Below are positions 54,766-63,319 of a DNA stretch of 64,000 nt, in pieces. Within the stretch, counting starts at the first letter, position 1. Each line of letters starts with the position of its first letter. The position numbers and the translations under genes were made by a program. The DNA is from Streptomyces sp. A012304 (lineage in GTDB: Bacteria; Actinomycetota; Actinomycetes; Streptomycetales; Streptomycetaceae). The notes under the pieces are model-generated. The model had not been told where the DNA came from. It did no database searches and saw only the letters and a program-made list of their open reading frames with translations. The stretch lies in the NCBI RefSeq assembly GCF_026008495.1, contig NZ_BQUN01000063.1:40227-104226 (forward strand), in the 5' to 3' direction.

Positions 54766-55338
54766 ATGCCGACCTCGTCCCGTCCCCGCAGGGCCGCCGC
54801 GCTGACGGCCCTCGCCGTCGGTGGAGCGGTGCTCCTCGGCTCGCCCGAGGCCGTCGCGGCCCCCGGGGACAACGGAGACATCAAGGTGCAGACGGTGGGC
54901 ACCGCCGTCAACGCGCAGGCCAACCAGCCCAAGATCTGCAAGTTCTACCTGGACGCCTTCAACTTCGACGTCGTCCAGGGCATCACCTGGACCATCGAGC
55001 CGCAGTCCTCGCAGGCCGGTACCAGTGCCACGCTCTCCGGCGTGATCACCCTCGCCAACGGGGCGGGCGTCACCGAGAACCTGATGCTGCCGACCGGGCA
55101 GTACAGGCTGACCTGGCGGATCGCCGGCGCCAGCGGGGCGGGCAGGCAGAAGCTCTTCAGGATGAACTGCCCGAACCTGCCGCCGCGCGGCCCCAATGGC
55201 GGTCCGCCCGCGGGCGCCGGCGGCCTGGCCCGCGAGGCCGCGTTCACCCCGGTCGCGGGCGCCGCGGCCGTCGGGCTGGCCGCTGTCGGAGGGGCGGCGT
55301 GGTTCCGGCTGCGCCGCCGCTCGCATGGCGCCGCGTAG
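54766..55338 (+). CDS. Secreted, membrane-anchored protein, likely sortase partner
   Basis: A 190-residue exported protein: signal peptide to about 31 (AVA-AP), a beta-rich domain with two cysteines (KICKFYLDAF, RMNCPNLPP), a Pro/Gly-rich stalk, and a C-terminal helix (FTPVAGAAAVGLAAVGGAAW) followed by a basic tail. This is a wall-sorting layout, but no LPXTG-like pentapeptide is clear in the REAAFTP region. Its end overlaps the sortase start by 14 bp, so the pair is coexpressed. It may be the substrate or an assistant of the sortase. Confidence 0.8.
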   Translation: MPTSSRPRRAAALTALAVGGAVLLGSPEAVAAPGDNGDIKVQTVGTAVNAQANQPKICKFYLDAFNFDVVQGITWTIEPQSSQAGTSATLSGVITLANGAGVTENLMLPTGQYRLTWRIAGASGAGRQKLFRMNCPNLPPRGPNGGPPAGAGGLAREAAFTPVAGAAAVGLAAVGGAAWFRLRRRSHGAA

Positions 55339-56548
55339 GCGGATCCGCAGGCCCTGGTACCGGACGCGCGCCTACCGCCTGACGCGGACGGCCGTCCTGG
55401 CCGTCACGCTGGTGACGGGCGGCGTCTGGTGGGCCGGGGACGAGGAGCCCTCCGGGACGGTCGCGGCCGAACCGGTGGGCTCCGCCGGTGTGGTGGCGGA
55501 CGCGCGAGGACCACAGCAGGCGGCGCGCGGGACGGACGTGTGGGGGCTGGGCACGAGGGAGCCGTCGGCCCGCCCGACCGCGCCGCGCCCGCCGGGGGCG
55601 ACGCCCGGGCGTCCGCAGGCGTCGGGTGCGCGGCCGTCCTCCGCACGCCCGCAGGCATCGGGCGCGCGGCCGTCCTCCGCGCGCCCGCAGGCGTCGGGTG
55701 CGCGACCGCCGTCCGCGCGTCCGCGTGTGTCGGGTGGGCAGCCACCGTCCGCGCGTCCGCAGCTGTCGCGGTCCAGGGCGTCCTCCGCGCGCGCACAGGT
55801 CCCGGGAACCCCACGGCCGCCCTCCGTGCGCCCGCCGGTGACGGGTTCAGAGCCGTCGTCCCCGCAGCCGCGGAAGGCGGCCCCGAGGTCACCCTCCGTA
55901 CGTCCGCGGCACGCCCATCCCCGGCCCCCTGGCAAGCAGGGCGCGCCGCTCCGGAAAGCGGCTCGACCGCCGTCGGCCACGCCGCCCTCGCGGGCCGCGC
56001 AACGCCCGCCGGCCCCCCGCCGGCAGGCCGAGCCCGCCCGGCCCCGTGTCCCCGCCGCGCCGCGTCCGCTCCCGCGCTCCCGGGCCACCCGGCTCCTCAT
56101 CCCGCATCTCGGTGTCGACGCCCCGGTCATGGACCTCCGCCTGGACAGTGAGCGCCGGCTGCCCGCACCGCCGCAGGACGAGGCGAAGCTGGTCGGCTGG
56201 TACGCGGAGGGGCCGGCCCCGGGTCAGCAGGGCACCGCCGTCGCCGTCGGTCATCTCGACACCGACACCGGTCCCGCCGTCTTCGCGGGCCTGTCCGAGC
56301 TCGGGCGCGGCCGCAGGGTCGAGGTCCGCCGCGCCGACGGACGGACCGCCGTCTACATCGTCGACACCGTCAAGAGCTACAAGAAGTCCGACTTCCCCGA
56401 CCGCGAGGTGTACGGCGCCCGGGGCCGCCCCGAACTGCGCCTGATCACCTGCGGCGGCTCCTACGACCGCAGGAAGGGATACTCGGGCAACCTCGTCGTC
56501 TTCGCCCACCTCACCAAGATCCGCGAGCCGAAGGCGGCCACTAGCTGA
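55325..56548 (+). CDS. Class F sortase with a long repeat stalk
   Basis: A 407-residue membrane protein. One N-terminal helix (about 20-40) is followed by 230 residues of Ser/Arg/Pro/Ala-rich stalk, then the sortase fold with His in VAVGHLDTDTGP, Cys in LITCGGSYDRRKGYSGN and a nearby Arg, the layout of class F. The stalk contains five 12-residue repeats of RPQASGARPSSA type (55610-55789). ATG 55325 has no strong Shine-Dalgarno and depends on coupling with the previous gene. The length is unusual for class F, where stalks are typically short. Confidence 0.9.
   Translation: MAPRRRIRRPWYRTRAYRLTRTAVLAVTLVTGGVWWAGDEEPSGTVAAEPVGSAGVVADARGPQQAARGTDVWGLGTREPSARPTAPRPPGATPGRPQASGARPSSARPQASGARPSSARPQASGARPPSARPRVSGGQPPSARPQLSRSRASSARAQVPGTPRPPSVRPPVTGSEPSSPQPRKAAPRSPSVRPRHAHPRPPGKQGAPLRKAARPPSATPPSRAAQRPPAPRRQAEPARPRVPAAPRPLPRSRATRLLIPHLGVDAPVMDLRLDSERRLPAPPQDEAKLVGWYAEGPAPGQQGTAVAVGHLDTDTGPAVFAGLSELGRGRRVEVRRADGRTAVYIVDTVKSYKKSDFPDREVYGARGRPELRLITCGGSYDRRKGYSGNLVVFAHLTKIREPKAATS
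55610..55789 (+). repeat. Five 36-bp in-frame tandem repeats in the sortase gene
   Basis: Units begin at 55610, 55646, 55682, 55718 and 55754 and encode RPQASGARPSSA twice exactly, then decay. Because 36 is a multiple of three the frame is kept whatever the copy number. Confidence 0.9.
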
Positions 56549-56611
56549 ACCGACGACCCCCGCCCGTGAACCGCCGCTGCCGCCCTCCCGGCAGGCCCCC
56601 CTGGCGCCCGA

Positions 56612-56630
56612 AAACTATCGCCGCTAGTTT
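56612..56630. promoter_or_regulatory. Operator AAACTA-N7-TAGTTT upstream of the aldehyde dehydrogenase
   Basis: A perfect inverted repeat with 6-bp arms, 38 bp before the ATG. It shares 14 of 19 positions with the element at 63248-63266 in front of the TetR / acyl-CoA dehydrogenase pair, so both are likely bound by the TetR encoded at 62580-63221. Confidence 0.8.
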
Positions 56631-56667
56631 AGGGCGCGGACGACGAGGACCGCCCGGAGGGAACGCG

Positions 56668-58056
56668 ATGAAGGCACACGACGGCATCTACCTCGACGGC
56701 GCCTGGCGCCCCGCCGCGGGCCAGGACGTGATCGAGGTCATCGATCCGGTGGACGAGCAGGTCATCGGCGTCGTCCCGGCCGGTGGCCCCGAGGACGTCG
56801 ACGCCGCCGTACGCGCCGCCCGTGCCGCGCTCGCGGGCTGGGCGGCGACCCCGCCGGCCGAGCGGGCCGCGCGCCTGGCCGCCCTGCGGGACGTCCTCAC
56901 CGCCCGCAAGGACGAGATCGCCGAGACCGTCACCGCCGAACTCGGCTCCCCGCTGCCCTTCTCCCAGGCAGTGCACGCCGCCGTCCCGATCGCGGTCGCC
57001 GCCTCCTACGCCGAGCTGGCCGCCACCCACTCCTTCGAGGAGAGGGTCGGCAACTCGACCGTGTTCCACGAGCCGATCGGCGTGGTCGGCGCCATCACGC
57101 CCTGGAACTACCCGCTCCACCAGATCGTCGCCAAGGTCGCCCCGGCCCTCGCCGCGGGCTGCACGGTCGTCCTGAAGCCCGCCGAGGACACCCCGCTGAC
57201 CGCCCAGCTCTTCGCCGAGGCGGTCCACGAGGCGGGCGTCCCGGCCGGCGTCTTCAACCTGGTCACCGGCCTCGGCCCGGTCGCGGGCCAGGCCCTCGTC
57301 GAGCACCCCGGCGTCGACCTGGTCTCCTTCACCGGCTCCACGGCCGTCGGCCGGCGGATCGCGGCGACGGCCGGCGCCGCCGTCAAGAAGGTGGCCCTCG
57401 AACTCGGCGGCAAGTCCGCCAACGTCATCCTCCCGAGCGCCGACCTCGCCCGCGCGGTCAACGTCGGCGTCGCCAACGTGATGTCCAACTCCGGCCAGAC
57501 ATGCAGCGCCTGGACCCGGATGCTGGTCCACCGCGACCAGTACGACCAGGCCGTCGAGCTGGCCGCGACCGCCGCCGCGAAGTACGGCGACCGGATCGGC
57601 CCCGTCGTCAGCGCCGGGCAGCGGGCACGGGTGCGCGGTTACATCGAGAAGGGCATCGCCGAGGGCGCGCGGCTGGTGGCGGGCGGCCCCGAGGCCCCGC
57701 GCGAGCGCGGCTGGTTCGTCAGCCCGACGGTCTTCGCCGACGTCACCCCGGAGATGACCATCGCCCAGGAGGAGATCTTCGGTCCCGTCCTGTCGATCCT
57801 GCGCTACGAGGACGAGGAGGACGCCCTGCGCATCGCCAACGGCACGGTGTACGGGCTGGCCGGCGCCGTCTGGGCCGGTGACGAGGCGGAAGCGGTGGCC
57901 TTCGCCCGCCGCATGGAGACCGGGCAGGTCGACATCAACGGCGGACGCTTCAACCCGCTCGCGCCGTTCGGCGGTCACAAGCAGTCCGGCGTCGGCCGTG
58001 AACTCGGCGTCCACGGCCTCGTCGAGTACCTCCAGACCAAGTCCCTGCAGTTCTGA
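56668..58056 (+). CDS. NAD(P)-dependent aldehyde dehydrogenase
   Basis: A 462-residue ALDH. The catalytic Cys279 ([12 protein letters not shown]), general base Glu245 (ALELGGKS) and Asn147 (PWNYPL) are present, with the cofactor loop [14 protein letters not shown] 56668 follows CGGAGGGAA. An alcohol dehydrogenase begins 18 bp downstream, so the pair probably oxidises an alcohol to an acid. A TetR-type operator overlaps the promoter. It is distant in sequence from betaine aldehyde dehydrogenase; substrate unknown. Confidence 0.95.
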   Translation: MKAHDGIYLDGAWRPAAGQDVIEVIDPVDEQVIGVVPAGGPEDVDAAVRAARAALAGWAATPPAERAARLAALRDVLTARKDEIAETVTAELGSPLPFSQAVHAAVPIAVAASYAELAATHSFEERVGNSTVFHEPIGVVGAITPWNYPLHQIVAKVAPALAAGCTVVLKPAEDTPLTAQLFAEAVHEAGVPAGVFNLVTGLGPVAGQALVEHPGVDLVSFTGSTAVGRRIAATAGAAVKKVALELGGKSANVILPSADLARAVNVGVANVMSNSGQTCSAWTRMLVHRDQYDQAVELAATAAAKYGDRIGPVVSAGQRARVRGYIEKGIAEGARLVAGGPEAPRERGWFVSPTVFADVTPEMTIAQEEIFGPVLSILRYEDEEDALRIANGTVYGLAGAVWAGDEAEAVAFARRMETGQVDINGGRFNPLAPFGGHKQSGVGRELGVHGLVEYLQTKSLQF

Positions 58057-58073
58057 GGAGCGAGGAGCTTCCC

Positions 58074-59153
58074 GTGGTCCGTGCCGCCGTCCTGCCCGCC
58101 GTGGGCGCTCCGCTGGAGATCACCGAGATCGACCTGCCCGACCCCGGCCCGGGACAGGTCCGCGTCCGGCTCGCCGCCGCCGGGGTGTGCCACTCCGACC
58201 TGTCGCTGTCCGACGGCACCATGCGGGTGCCGGTCCCCGCGGTCCTGGGCCACGAGGGCGCGGGGACGGTCGTGTCCGTCGGGGAGGACGTCGCCCATGT
58301 CTCGCCCGGCGACGCCGTCGTCCTCAACTGGGCCCCGGCCTGCGGCAGTTGTCACGCCTGCGGGCTCGGCGAGGTCTGGCTGTGCGCCAACGCCCTGAAC
58401 GGCGCCGCCGAGGTGTACGCCCGTACCGCCGACGGCACCGACCTGCACCCCGGCCTGAACGTCGCCGCGTTCGCCGAGGAGACGGTCGTCAAGGCCTCCT
58501 GCGTCCTGCCCCTGCCCGAGGGGATCCCGCTGACCGATGCCGCCCTCCTCGGCTGCGCGGTCCTCACCGGGTACGGCGCTGTCCACCACTCCGCGCGGGT
58601 GAGCCCCGGGGAGACGGTCGCCGTCTTCGGCGTCGGCGGGGTCGGCCTCGCGACCCTCCAGGCCGCCCGGATCGCCGGCGCCTCCAGGATCGTCGCCGTC
58701 GACGTCTCCCCGGAGAAGGAGGAGCTGGCCCGGGCCGCGGGCGCCACCGACTACCTCCTCGCCTCCGACACCACCGCCCGCGAGATCCGCGCCCTCACCG
58801 GCCGGCAGGGCGTCGACGCGGCCGTCGAGTGCGTGGGCCGCGCGACCACCATCCGCACGGCCTGGGACTCCACCCGCCGCGGCGGCCGCACCACGGTCGT
58901 CGGCATCGGCGGCAAGGACCAGCAGGTCACCTTCAACGCCCTGGAGATCTTCCACTGGGGCCGCACCCTCTCCGGCTGCGTCTACGGCGACTGCGACCCG
59001 GCGCGCGATCTGCCGCTGCTCGCCGAGCACGTCCGGGCCGGCCGCCTGGACCTCGCCTCCCTGGTCACCGAACACATCACCCTGGAGGGCATCCCGGCGG
59101 CCTTCGACACCATGCTGGCGGGCAAGGGAGGGCGGGCCCTGGTGGTCTTCTGA
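58074..59153 (+). CDS. Zinc-dependent alcohol dehydrogenase, class III-like
   Basis: A 359-residue medium-chain dehydrogenase. Catalytic zinc ligands are Cys39 and His60 with Glu61, plus a later Cys (GCAVLTG); structural zinc is Cys90, Cys93, Cys96 and Cys104 (CGSCHACGLGEVWLC). The NAD site is FGVGGVGLATLQAARIAGA. The layout resembles NDMA-dependent or S-(hydroxymethyl)mycothiol/glutathione-type enzymes. GAGGAG precedes the GTG by 6 bases. Second gene of the aldehyde dehydrogenase operon. Confidence 0.93.
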   Translation: MVRAAVLPAVGAPLEITEIDLPDPGPGQVRVRLAAAGVCHSDLSLSDGTMRVPVPAVLGHEGAGTVVSVGEDVAHVSPGDAVVLNWAPACGSCHACGLGEVWLCANALNGAAEVYARTADGTDLHPGLNVAAFAEETVVKASCVLPLPEGIPLTDAALLGCAVLTGYGAVHHSARVSPGETVAVFGVGGVGLATLQAARIAGASRIVAVDVSPEKEELARAAGATDYLLASDTTAREIRALTGRQGVDAAVECVGRATTIRTAWDSTRRGGRTTVVGIGGKDQQVTFNALEIFHWGRTLSGCVYGDCDPARDLPLLAEHVRAGRLDLASLVTEHITLEGIPAAFDTMLAGKGGRALVVF

Positions 59154-59170
59154 CCAGCGGCCCCACGGCC
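59154..59170. other. Start of the 315-bp gene-free region 59154-59468
   Basis: The gap between the alcohol dehydrogenase and the MHS transporter holds a 39-bp tandem repeat (next entry) and, near its end, two palindromic elements. An open frame runs through the repeat but has no start signal and is not an extension of the dehydrogenase frame. Confidence 0.4.
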
Positions 59171-59326
59171 GAGGCGCCGGCGGTCCCGCGGCCACCGATC
59201 CCCGCGTCCGAGGCGCCGGCGGCCCCGCGGCCACCGATCCCCGCGTCCGAGGCGCCGGTGGTCCCGCGGCCACCGATCCCCGCGTCCGAGGCGCCGGCGG
59301 TCCTGCGGCCACCGGCCCCCGCGTCC
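59171..59326 (+). repeat. Four 39-bp tandem repeats (minisatellite)
   Basis: Units start at 59171, 59210, 59249 and 59288. The sequence runs GAGGCGCCGGCGGTCCCG and CGGCCACCGATCCCCGCGTCC; copies 1-3 differ at one or two bases, copy 4 at a few more, and a partial fifth follows. The unit length 39 is 13 codons and one frame reads APAVPRPPIPASE, but I think the region is intergenic. Confidence 0.9.
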
Positions 59327-59406
59327 GCGCCCCGGTGGTCCTCCGGGCCACCGGACAGCGCCTCCGACAGTGCCCTCCCACAAGCCTCGTGCATCACCGT
59401 TGACCC

Positions 59407-59437
59407 CATACCGTCCGGTCAGTATGTTCCCGGGAAC
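59407..59437. promoter_or_regulatory. Paired palindromes before the MHS transporter
   Basis: CATACCG-TC-CGGTCAGTATG (arms CATAC/GTATG around ACCG-TC-CGGT, 59407-59426) abuts a perfect GTTCCCGGGAAC (59426-59437). They end 31 bp before the ATG and are the obvious candidates for regulator binding. Confidence 0.55.
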
Positions 59438-59468
59438 GTCCCCAACGCACCCATCGGAGTGTGCTCGT

Positions 59469-60791
59469 ATGGACACGTTCCCTTCCGCTCACCCCGTGCC
59501 CACCAGCACGCCGGCGGCTCCCCACCGCCGTCGTGTGGCCACCGCCGCCGCGCTCGCCTCGGCCGTGGAGTGGTACGACTACTTCGTCTTCGGCATCGCC
59601 GCCGCCCTCGTCCTCGGCGATCTGTACTTCCCGGCGGGCAGCGCCACCGCCGGCGTCCTCGCCGCCTTCGCCACCTTCGCCGTCGGGTTCCTCGCCCGCC
59701 CGCTCGGCGGCATCGTCGCCGGGCACCTCGGGGACAAGCGCGGCCGCAAGCCGATGCTGGTGCTGGCGCTCACCCTGATGGGCGTCGCCACGACCGGCAT
59801 CGGCCTGCTCCCGACGTACGACACCATCGGCGTCGCCGCCCCCGTCCTGCTCGTCGTCCTGCGTGTCGCCCAGGGCGTCGCGGTCGGCGCGCAGTGGGGC
59901 GGGGCGATGCTGCTGGCCACCGAGTACGCCCCCGAGGGCAAGCGCGGGATCTACGGCAGCGTCGTCCAACTCGGCGTCCCCATCGGCGTGGTGACCGCCA
60001 ACAGCGTCTTCCTGCTGGCGGGCGCCTTCACCACCGACGACGCCTTCGCGGCGTGGGGCTGGCGGGTTCCGTTCCTCATCGGCCTGTTCGTCCTCGTCCT
60101 CGCCTGGTACATCCACACCCGCGTCGAGGAGACCCCCGAGTTCCGGGAGGCGGAGCGGGCGTTGGCCGAGAAGGAGAAGGCCGAGCAGGGCTCGCCGCTG
60201 CGCACGGTCCTGCGCGACCACCTCGGCACCGTGCTCCTGGCCGGCGGCTCCTTCGCCGTGAACACCGCGACCTTCTACATCCTCATCACCGGCGTCCTCG
60301 ACTACACCACCCGCGAACTCGACATGAAGCGCGGCGCCGTCCTCGCCGTCTCCCTGTGCGTCAGCCTCACCCAGCTGGTCCTGATCCCGGCCGCGGCCGC
60401 CCTGTCCGACCGGGTCGGCCGCATCCGGATCTACGCCCTCGGCGCGGTCGGCATCGCCCTGTGGGCCGTCCCGCTGTTCCTGCTGATCGACACCGGCTCG
60501 CTGCTGTGGCTGGCCGTCGGCACCTTCGTCGCCAGCTGCTTCCTCAGCATCATGTACGGCCCGCAGGCCGCCCTGTTCGCCGAGCTGTTCACCCCGGAGA
60601 TGCGTTACACGGGCGCCTCCCTCGGTTACCAGATCGCGGCCGTGGCCGGCGGCGGACTCGCGCCGTTCGTGATGGTGCTGCTGCTGGAGGCGACCGGCAC
60701 GTCGATGGCGGTGTCCGCCTACATCATCGGACTGTCGGTGATCGCGCTCGTCTCCATCAAGGTCCTCGCCGACCGGGCGCGTTCACGCTGA
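59469..60791 (+). CDS. MFS transporter of the metabolite:H+ symporter (MHS) family
   Basis: A 440-residue 12-helix carrier of the proline/betaine and citrate/ketoglutarate group. The family mark VEWYDYFVFGIAAALV is in helix 1, HLGDKRGRKPM is motif A and MYGPQAALFAELFTPEMRYTGASLGYQ lies in helix 10. GGAG lies about 10 bases before the ATG. Its 3' end overlaps the convergent DMT gene by 9 bp. Substrate probably a carboxylate or compatible solute. Confidence 0.93.
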   Translation: MDTFPSAHPVPTSTPAAPHRRRVATAAALASAVEWYDYFVFGIAAALVLGDLYFPAGSATAGVLAAFATFAVGFLARPLGGIVAGHLGDKRGRKPMLVLALTLMGVATTGIGLLPTYDTIGVAAPVLLVVLRVAQGVAVGAQWGGAMLLATEYAPEGKRGIYGSVVQLGVPIGVVTANSVFLLAGAFTTDDAFAAWGWRVPFLIGLFVLVLAWYIHTRVEETPEFREAERALAEKEKAEQGSPLRTVLRDHLGTVLLAGGSFAVNTATFYILITGVLDYTTRELDMKRGAVLAVSLCVSLTQLVLIPAAAALSDRVGRIRIYALGAVGIALWAVPLFLLIDTGSLLWLAVGTFVASCFLSIMYGPQAALFAELFTPEMRYTGASLGYQIAAVAGGGLAPFVMVLLLEATGTSMAVSAYIIGLSVIALVSIKVLADRARSR

Positions 60792-61715
60792 CTCGCGGGT
60801 CTGCTCGGGCCGTCGCTCCACCGCGACGACCCGGGCCGTCCGCGCCCGCGACCGGGACACCGCCACGCCCGCCAGGCACAGCGCCCCGCCCGCCAGCGTG
60901 AGCGGCCCCGGCACCTCGCCCAGCGCCAGCCACGACATCAGCGTCACCAGCGCGGGCACCGCGTACGTCGTCGCCCCCATGCGGCTCGCGGTGGTCCGGG
61001 CGAGGGCGTACGCCCAGGTGGTGAAGGCGAGCGCGGTCGGGAACACGCCGAGGTAGAGCATGTTGAGGGTGGCCGACACCGGCGCGTCGGCCGCCTCGCG
61101 CACCAGCTGTCCGGCGAACGGCAGACAGGCCACCGCCCCGACCAGGCACCCGAACGTCGTCACCTGGAGGGCGCTCGCCCGGGCCAGGGCGGGCTTCTGC
61201 GCCACCACCCCGCCCGCGTAGCCGACCGCCGCCAGCAGGCACAGCACCACCCCGAGCACCGAGGAGCCGCCCCCGCCCGACATCGACAGCCCCACCGTCA
61301 CCGCGCCCGCGAACGACACCGCCATCCCCGCCAGCAGCCGCGGCGGCATCGCGTCCCCCAGCAGCCGCGCGCCGAGCAGGGCGACGAGGATCGGCCCCAC
61401 GTTCACCACCAGGGCCGCCGTGCCCGCGTCGACCTGCTGTTCGCCCCAGTTGAGCGCCACCATGTAGAAGCCGAACCACAGCAGCCCGGAGACGGCGATC
61501 CCGCGCCAGGCCGGCCGCGGCGGCCACCCCTCCCGCCGGACGAGACAGATCACCCCCAGCGCCAGGGCCCCGGCCAGCAGCCGGCCGAGGGCCAGCGCAC
61601 CCGGGGAGTACGCGGTACCGGCGCTGCGGATCGAGACGAAGGCGGAGGCCCACAGCACGACGGTGACCGCGGCCGCACCGGCGGCGAGCGGCTCCGTACG
61701 ACGGGGGGAGGTCAT
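60783..61715 (-). CDS. EamA / DMT-family exporter
   Basis: A 310-residue protein with ten helices formed by two EamA repeats (e.g. VVLWASAFVSIRSAG and VGPILVALLGARLLGD; second-half TTYAVPALVTLMSWLALGE). Two ATG codons are adjacent (61718 and 61715); the second has better spacing to GAGGAG. It probably exports an amino acid or metabolite. Tail-to-tail with the MHS gene and downstream of an ArsR-type regulator on the same strand. Confidence 0.9.
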   Translation of the reverse strand: MTSPRRTEPLAAGAAAVTVVLWASAFVSIRSAGTAYSPGALALGRLLAGALALGVICLVRREGWPPRPAWRGIAVSGLLWFGFYMVALNWGEQQVDAGTAALVVNVGPILVALLGARLLGDAMPPRLLAGMAVSFAGAVTVGLSMSGGGGSSVLGVVLCLLAAVGYAGGVVAQKPALARASALQVTTFGCLVGAVACLPFAGQLVREAADAPVSATLNMLYLGVFPTALAFTTWAYALARTTASRMGATTYAVPALVTLMSWLALGEVPGPLTLAGGALCLAGVAVSRSRARTARVVAVERRPEQTRESA

Positions 61716-61789
61716 CATGCTCCTCAGTCTGGGAAGGAAACGGAACAGGTTCTCGCGGTTTTCGGACGGGGGAGTCGAAGGGGGGCGGT

Positions 61790-62512
61790 CTACCGCAGCG
61801 CCGCCGCGTCGATCCCCAGCAGCTCGGCCAGCGCTCGCTCGCCCGTCGCCGTCACCCGCACCGCCCGCCCGGAGCCGATCCGCTCGCACCACCCCGCGTC
61901 GAGGGCGTGCCGGCACAGGGCCGCGCCCGCGACCCCGGCGAGATGGGGGCGGCGCTCGGTCCAGTCGAGGCAGGCCCGGGCCAGCGGACGGCGGCCGGTG
62001 CGGTCGAGGCCGATCCCGGCGTCCGCGAACCAGCCCAGCCCCGCGTCCGTCAGCGCGCACCCGGGGTCCTGGACCAGCAGCCCGCGTGCGGTCAGGGCGT
62101 CGGTGACGGTGATGCCGAGCCGCCCGGCGAGATGGTCGTAACAGGTGCGCCCGCGGGCCATCGCCGACCCGGCGCTCGACTCCCGCAGACTCCGCGGCCG
62201 TACGACGGCACCCGGCGCGGCCTGGGCGGTCAGGTCCTCCACCAGCTGGGCGATCCGGGCGTCGGCGAGCCGTACGTACCGGTGGCGGCCCTGGCGTTCC
62301 TCGGTCAGCACCCCGCCCGCGACGAGCTTGCCGAGGTGCTCGCTCAGCGTCGAGGCGGCGACCCCCGCGTGCCGGGCCAGTTCCCCGGCCGTCCAGGCCC
62401 GTCCGTCGAGCAGGGCCAGCAGACAGGCGGCCCGCGTCTCGTCGGCGATCAGCGCGGCGAGACGGGCCAGGAGCGGCGCCCGGGGGTCCTTGGCGGTCAT
62501 GACGGCCAGCAT
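61790..62512 (-). CDS. ArsR-type winged-helix regulator with C-terminal extension
   Basis: A 240-residue regulator: HTH in AGELARHAGVAASTLSEHLGKLVAGGVLTEERQGRHRYVRL (about 41-81), and a C-terminal half rich in Cys, His and Arg (e.g. CYDHLAGRLG, ACLDWTERRPHLAG, ALCRHALDAGWCERI) that could bind a ligand or metal. No classic ArsR Cys-Val-Cys box. ATG 62512 or ATG 62500. The DMT exporter begins 75 bp downstream in the same direction and is the likely target. Confidence 0.88.
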   Translation of the reverse strand: MLAVMTAKDPRAPLLARLAALIADETRAACLLALLDGRAWTAGELARHAGVAASTLSEHLGKLVAGGVLTEERQGRHRYVRLADARIAQLVEDLTAQAAPGAVVRPRSLRESSAGSAMARGRTCYDHLAGRLGITVTDALTARGLLVQDPGCALTDAGLGWFADAGIGLDRTGRRPLARACLDWTERRPHLAGVAGAALCRHALDAGWCERIGSGRAVRVTATGERALAELLGIDAAALR

Positions 62513-62579
62513 GTGCCATGAACGCTTCGGCGGTCACCGAACCGTCCCTGTCGCATGCGCCTGGGACGCTCCAACCGCC

Positions 62580-63221
62580 CTACACCGGGCGTCTCACCTG
62601 CGCGTACTGCTGCGTCAGTCCGTCGAGCAGGGCGGTGAGGCCGGCCTCGAAGGCGCGCTCGTCGACCTTCTCCTGCTGTTCGGCCAGCAGGTGGGCCTGC
62701 CCGAGGTGGGGATAGTCGGCCGGGTCGTAGGCGCTCGCGTCGCCCACGAAGCCCCCGGCGAACGATCCCAGCGCGGAGCCCATGATGAAGTACCGCATCA
62801 GCGCGCCGATCGAGGTGGCCTGCGCGGGCGGCCAGCCGGCGTCGACCATCGCGCCGTAGACCGCGTCCGCGAGCCGCAGCGCGGCCGGGCGGCGGCCGGG
62901 GCCGCGCGCGAGGACCGGGACGATGTTCGGGTGGTCGCGCAGGGCGGCCCGGTAGGAGACGGCCCAGTCGTGCAGCGCGGTCCGCCAGTCCCGGCCGTCC
63001 TCGAACATCGACAGGTCGACCTGGGCGCTCACCGAGTCGGCGACGGCCTCCAGGATCTCGTCCTTGGTGCGGAAGTGGTTGTACAGCGAGGGCCCGCTCA
63101 CCCCCAGTTCGGCCGCGAGCCGCCGGGTCGAGACCGCCGCCAGCCCCTCCGCGTCGACGAGCGCGCGCGCCGTGTCGACGATCCGGTCGGTGCTCAGCAG
63201 GGGCTTGCGCGGTCGGGCCAT
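62580..63221 (-). CDS. TetR-family regulator of acyl-CoA / aldehyde metabolism
   Basis: A 213-residue repressor with HTH in DRIVDTARALVDAEGLAAVSTRRLAAELGVSGPSLYNHFRTKDEIL (about 12-58) and a TetR_C-type C-terminal domain. ATG 63221 is preferred because TACTAT is exactly 7 bases upstream, the spacing of a leaderless message; ATG 63230 lies inside it. An operator AAACTA-N7-TAATTT (63248-63266) is between it and the divergent acyl-CoA dehydrogenase, and a second copy is in front of the aldehyde dehydrogenase. Acyl-CoA or fatty-acid ligands are likely. Confidence 0.9.
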   Translation of the reverse strand: MARPRKPLLSTDRIVDTARALVDAEGLAAVSTRRLAAELGVSGPSLYNHFRTKDEILEAVADSVSAQVDLSMFEDGRDWRTALHDWAVSYRAALRDHPNIVPVLARGPGRRPAALRLADAVYGAMVDAGWPPAQATSIGALMRYFIMGSALGSFAGGFVGDASAYDPADYPHLGQAHLLAEQQEKVDERAFEAGLTALLDGLTQQYAQVRRPV

Positions 63222-63247
63222 GGCGCACATAGTAGGGCTGCGAACAG

Positions 63248-63266
63248 AAACTAGCAGTGCTAATTT
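63248..63266. promoter_or_regulatory. Operator AAACTA-N7-TAATTT between TetR and acyl-CoA dehydrogenase
   Basis: An inverted repeat with one mismatch, 27 bp upstream of the TetR start and 54 bp upstream of the dehydrogenase GTG. Consensus with the 56612 site is AAACTA-N-C-NNN-GCTA-R-TTT. On the TetR side it would cover the -35 region. Confidence 0.8.
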
Positions 63267-63319
63267 AAATGTGCCGCTTTCAACGGCTTTCGGCGTACGG
63301 CCTTCGAGTGGGGTGCCTT

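Noticed and set aside
59171..59326. Possible CRISPR array
   Set aside because: Adjacent 39-bp copies without spacers; a minisatellite.
57878..60901. A 1007-residue open frame across the ADH and MHS genes
   Set aside because: It is a shadow frame of real genes in high-GC DNA, rich in Arg and Pro, without a start signal; only the 39-bp repeat part is not covered by a gene.
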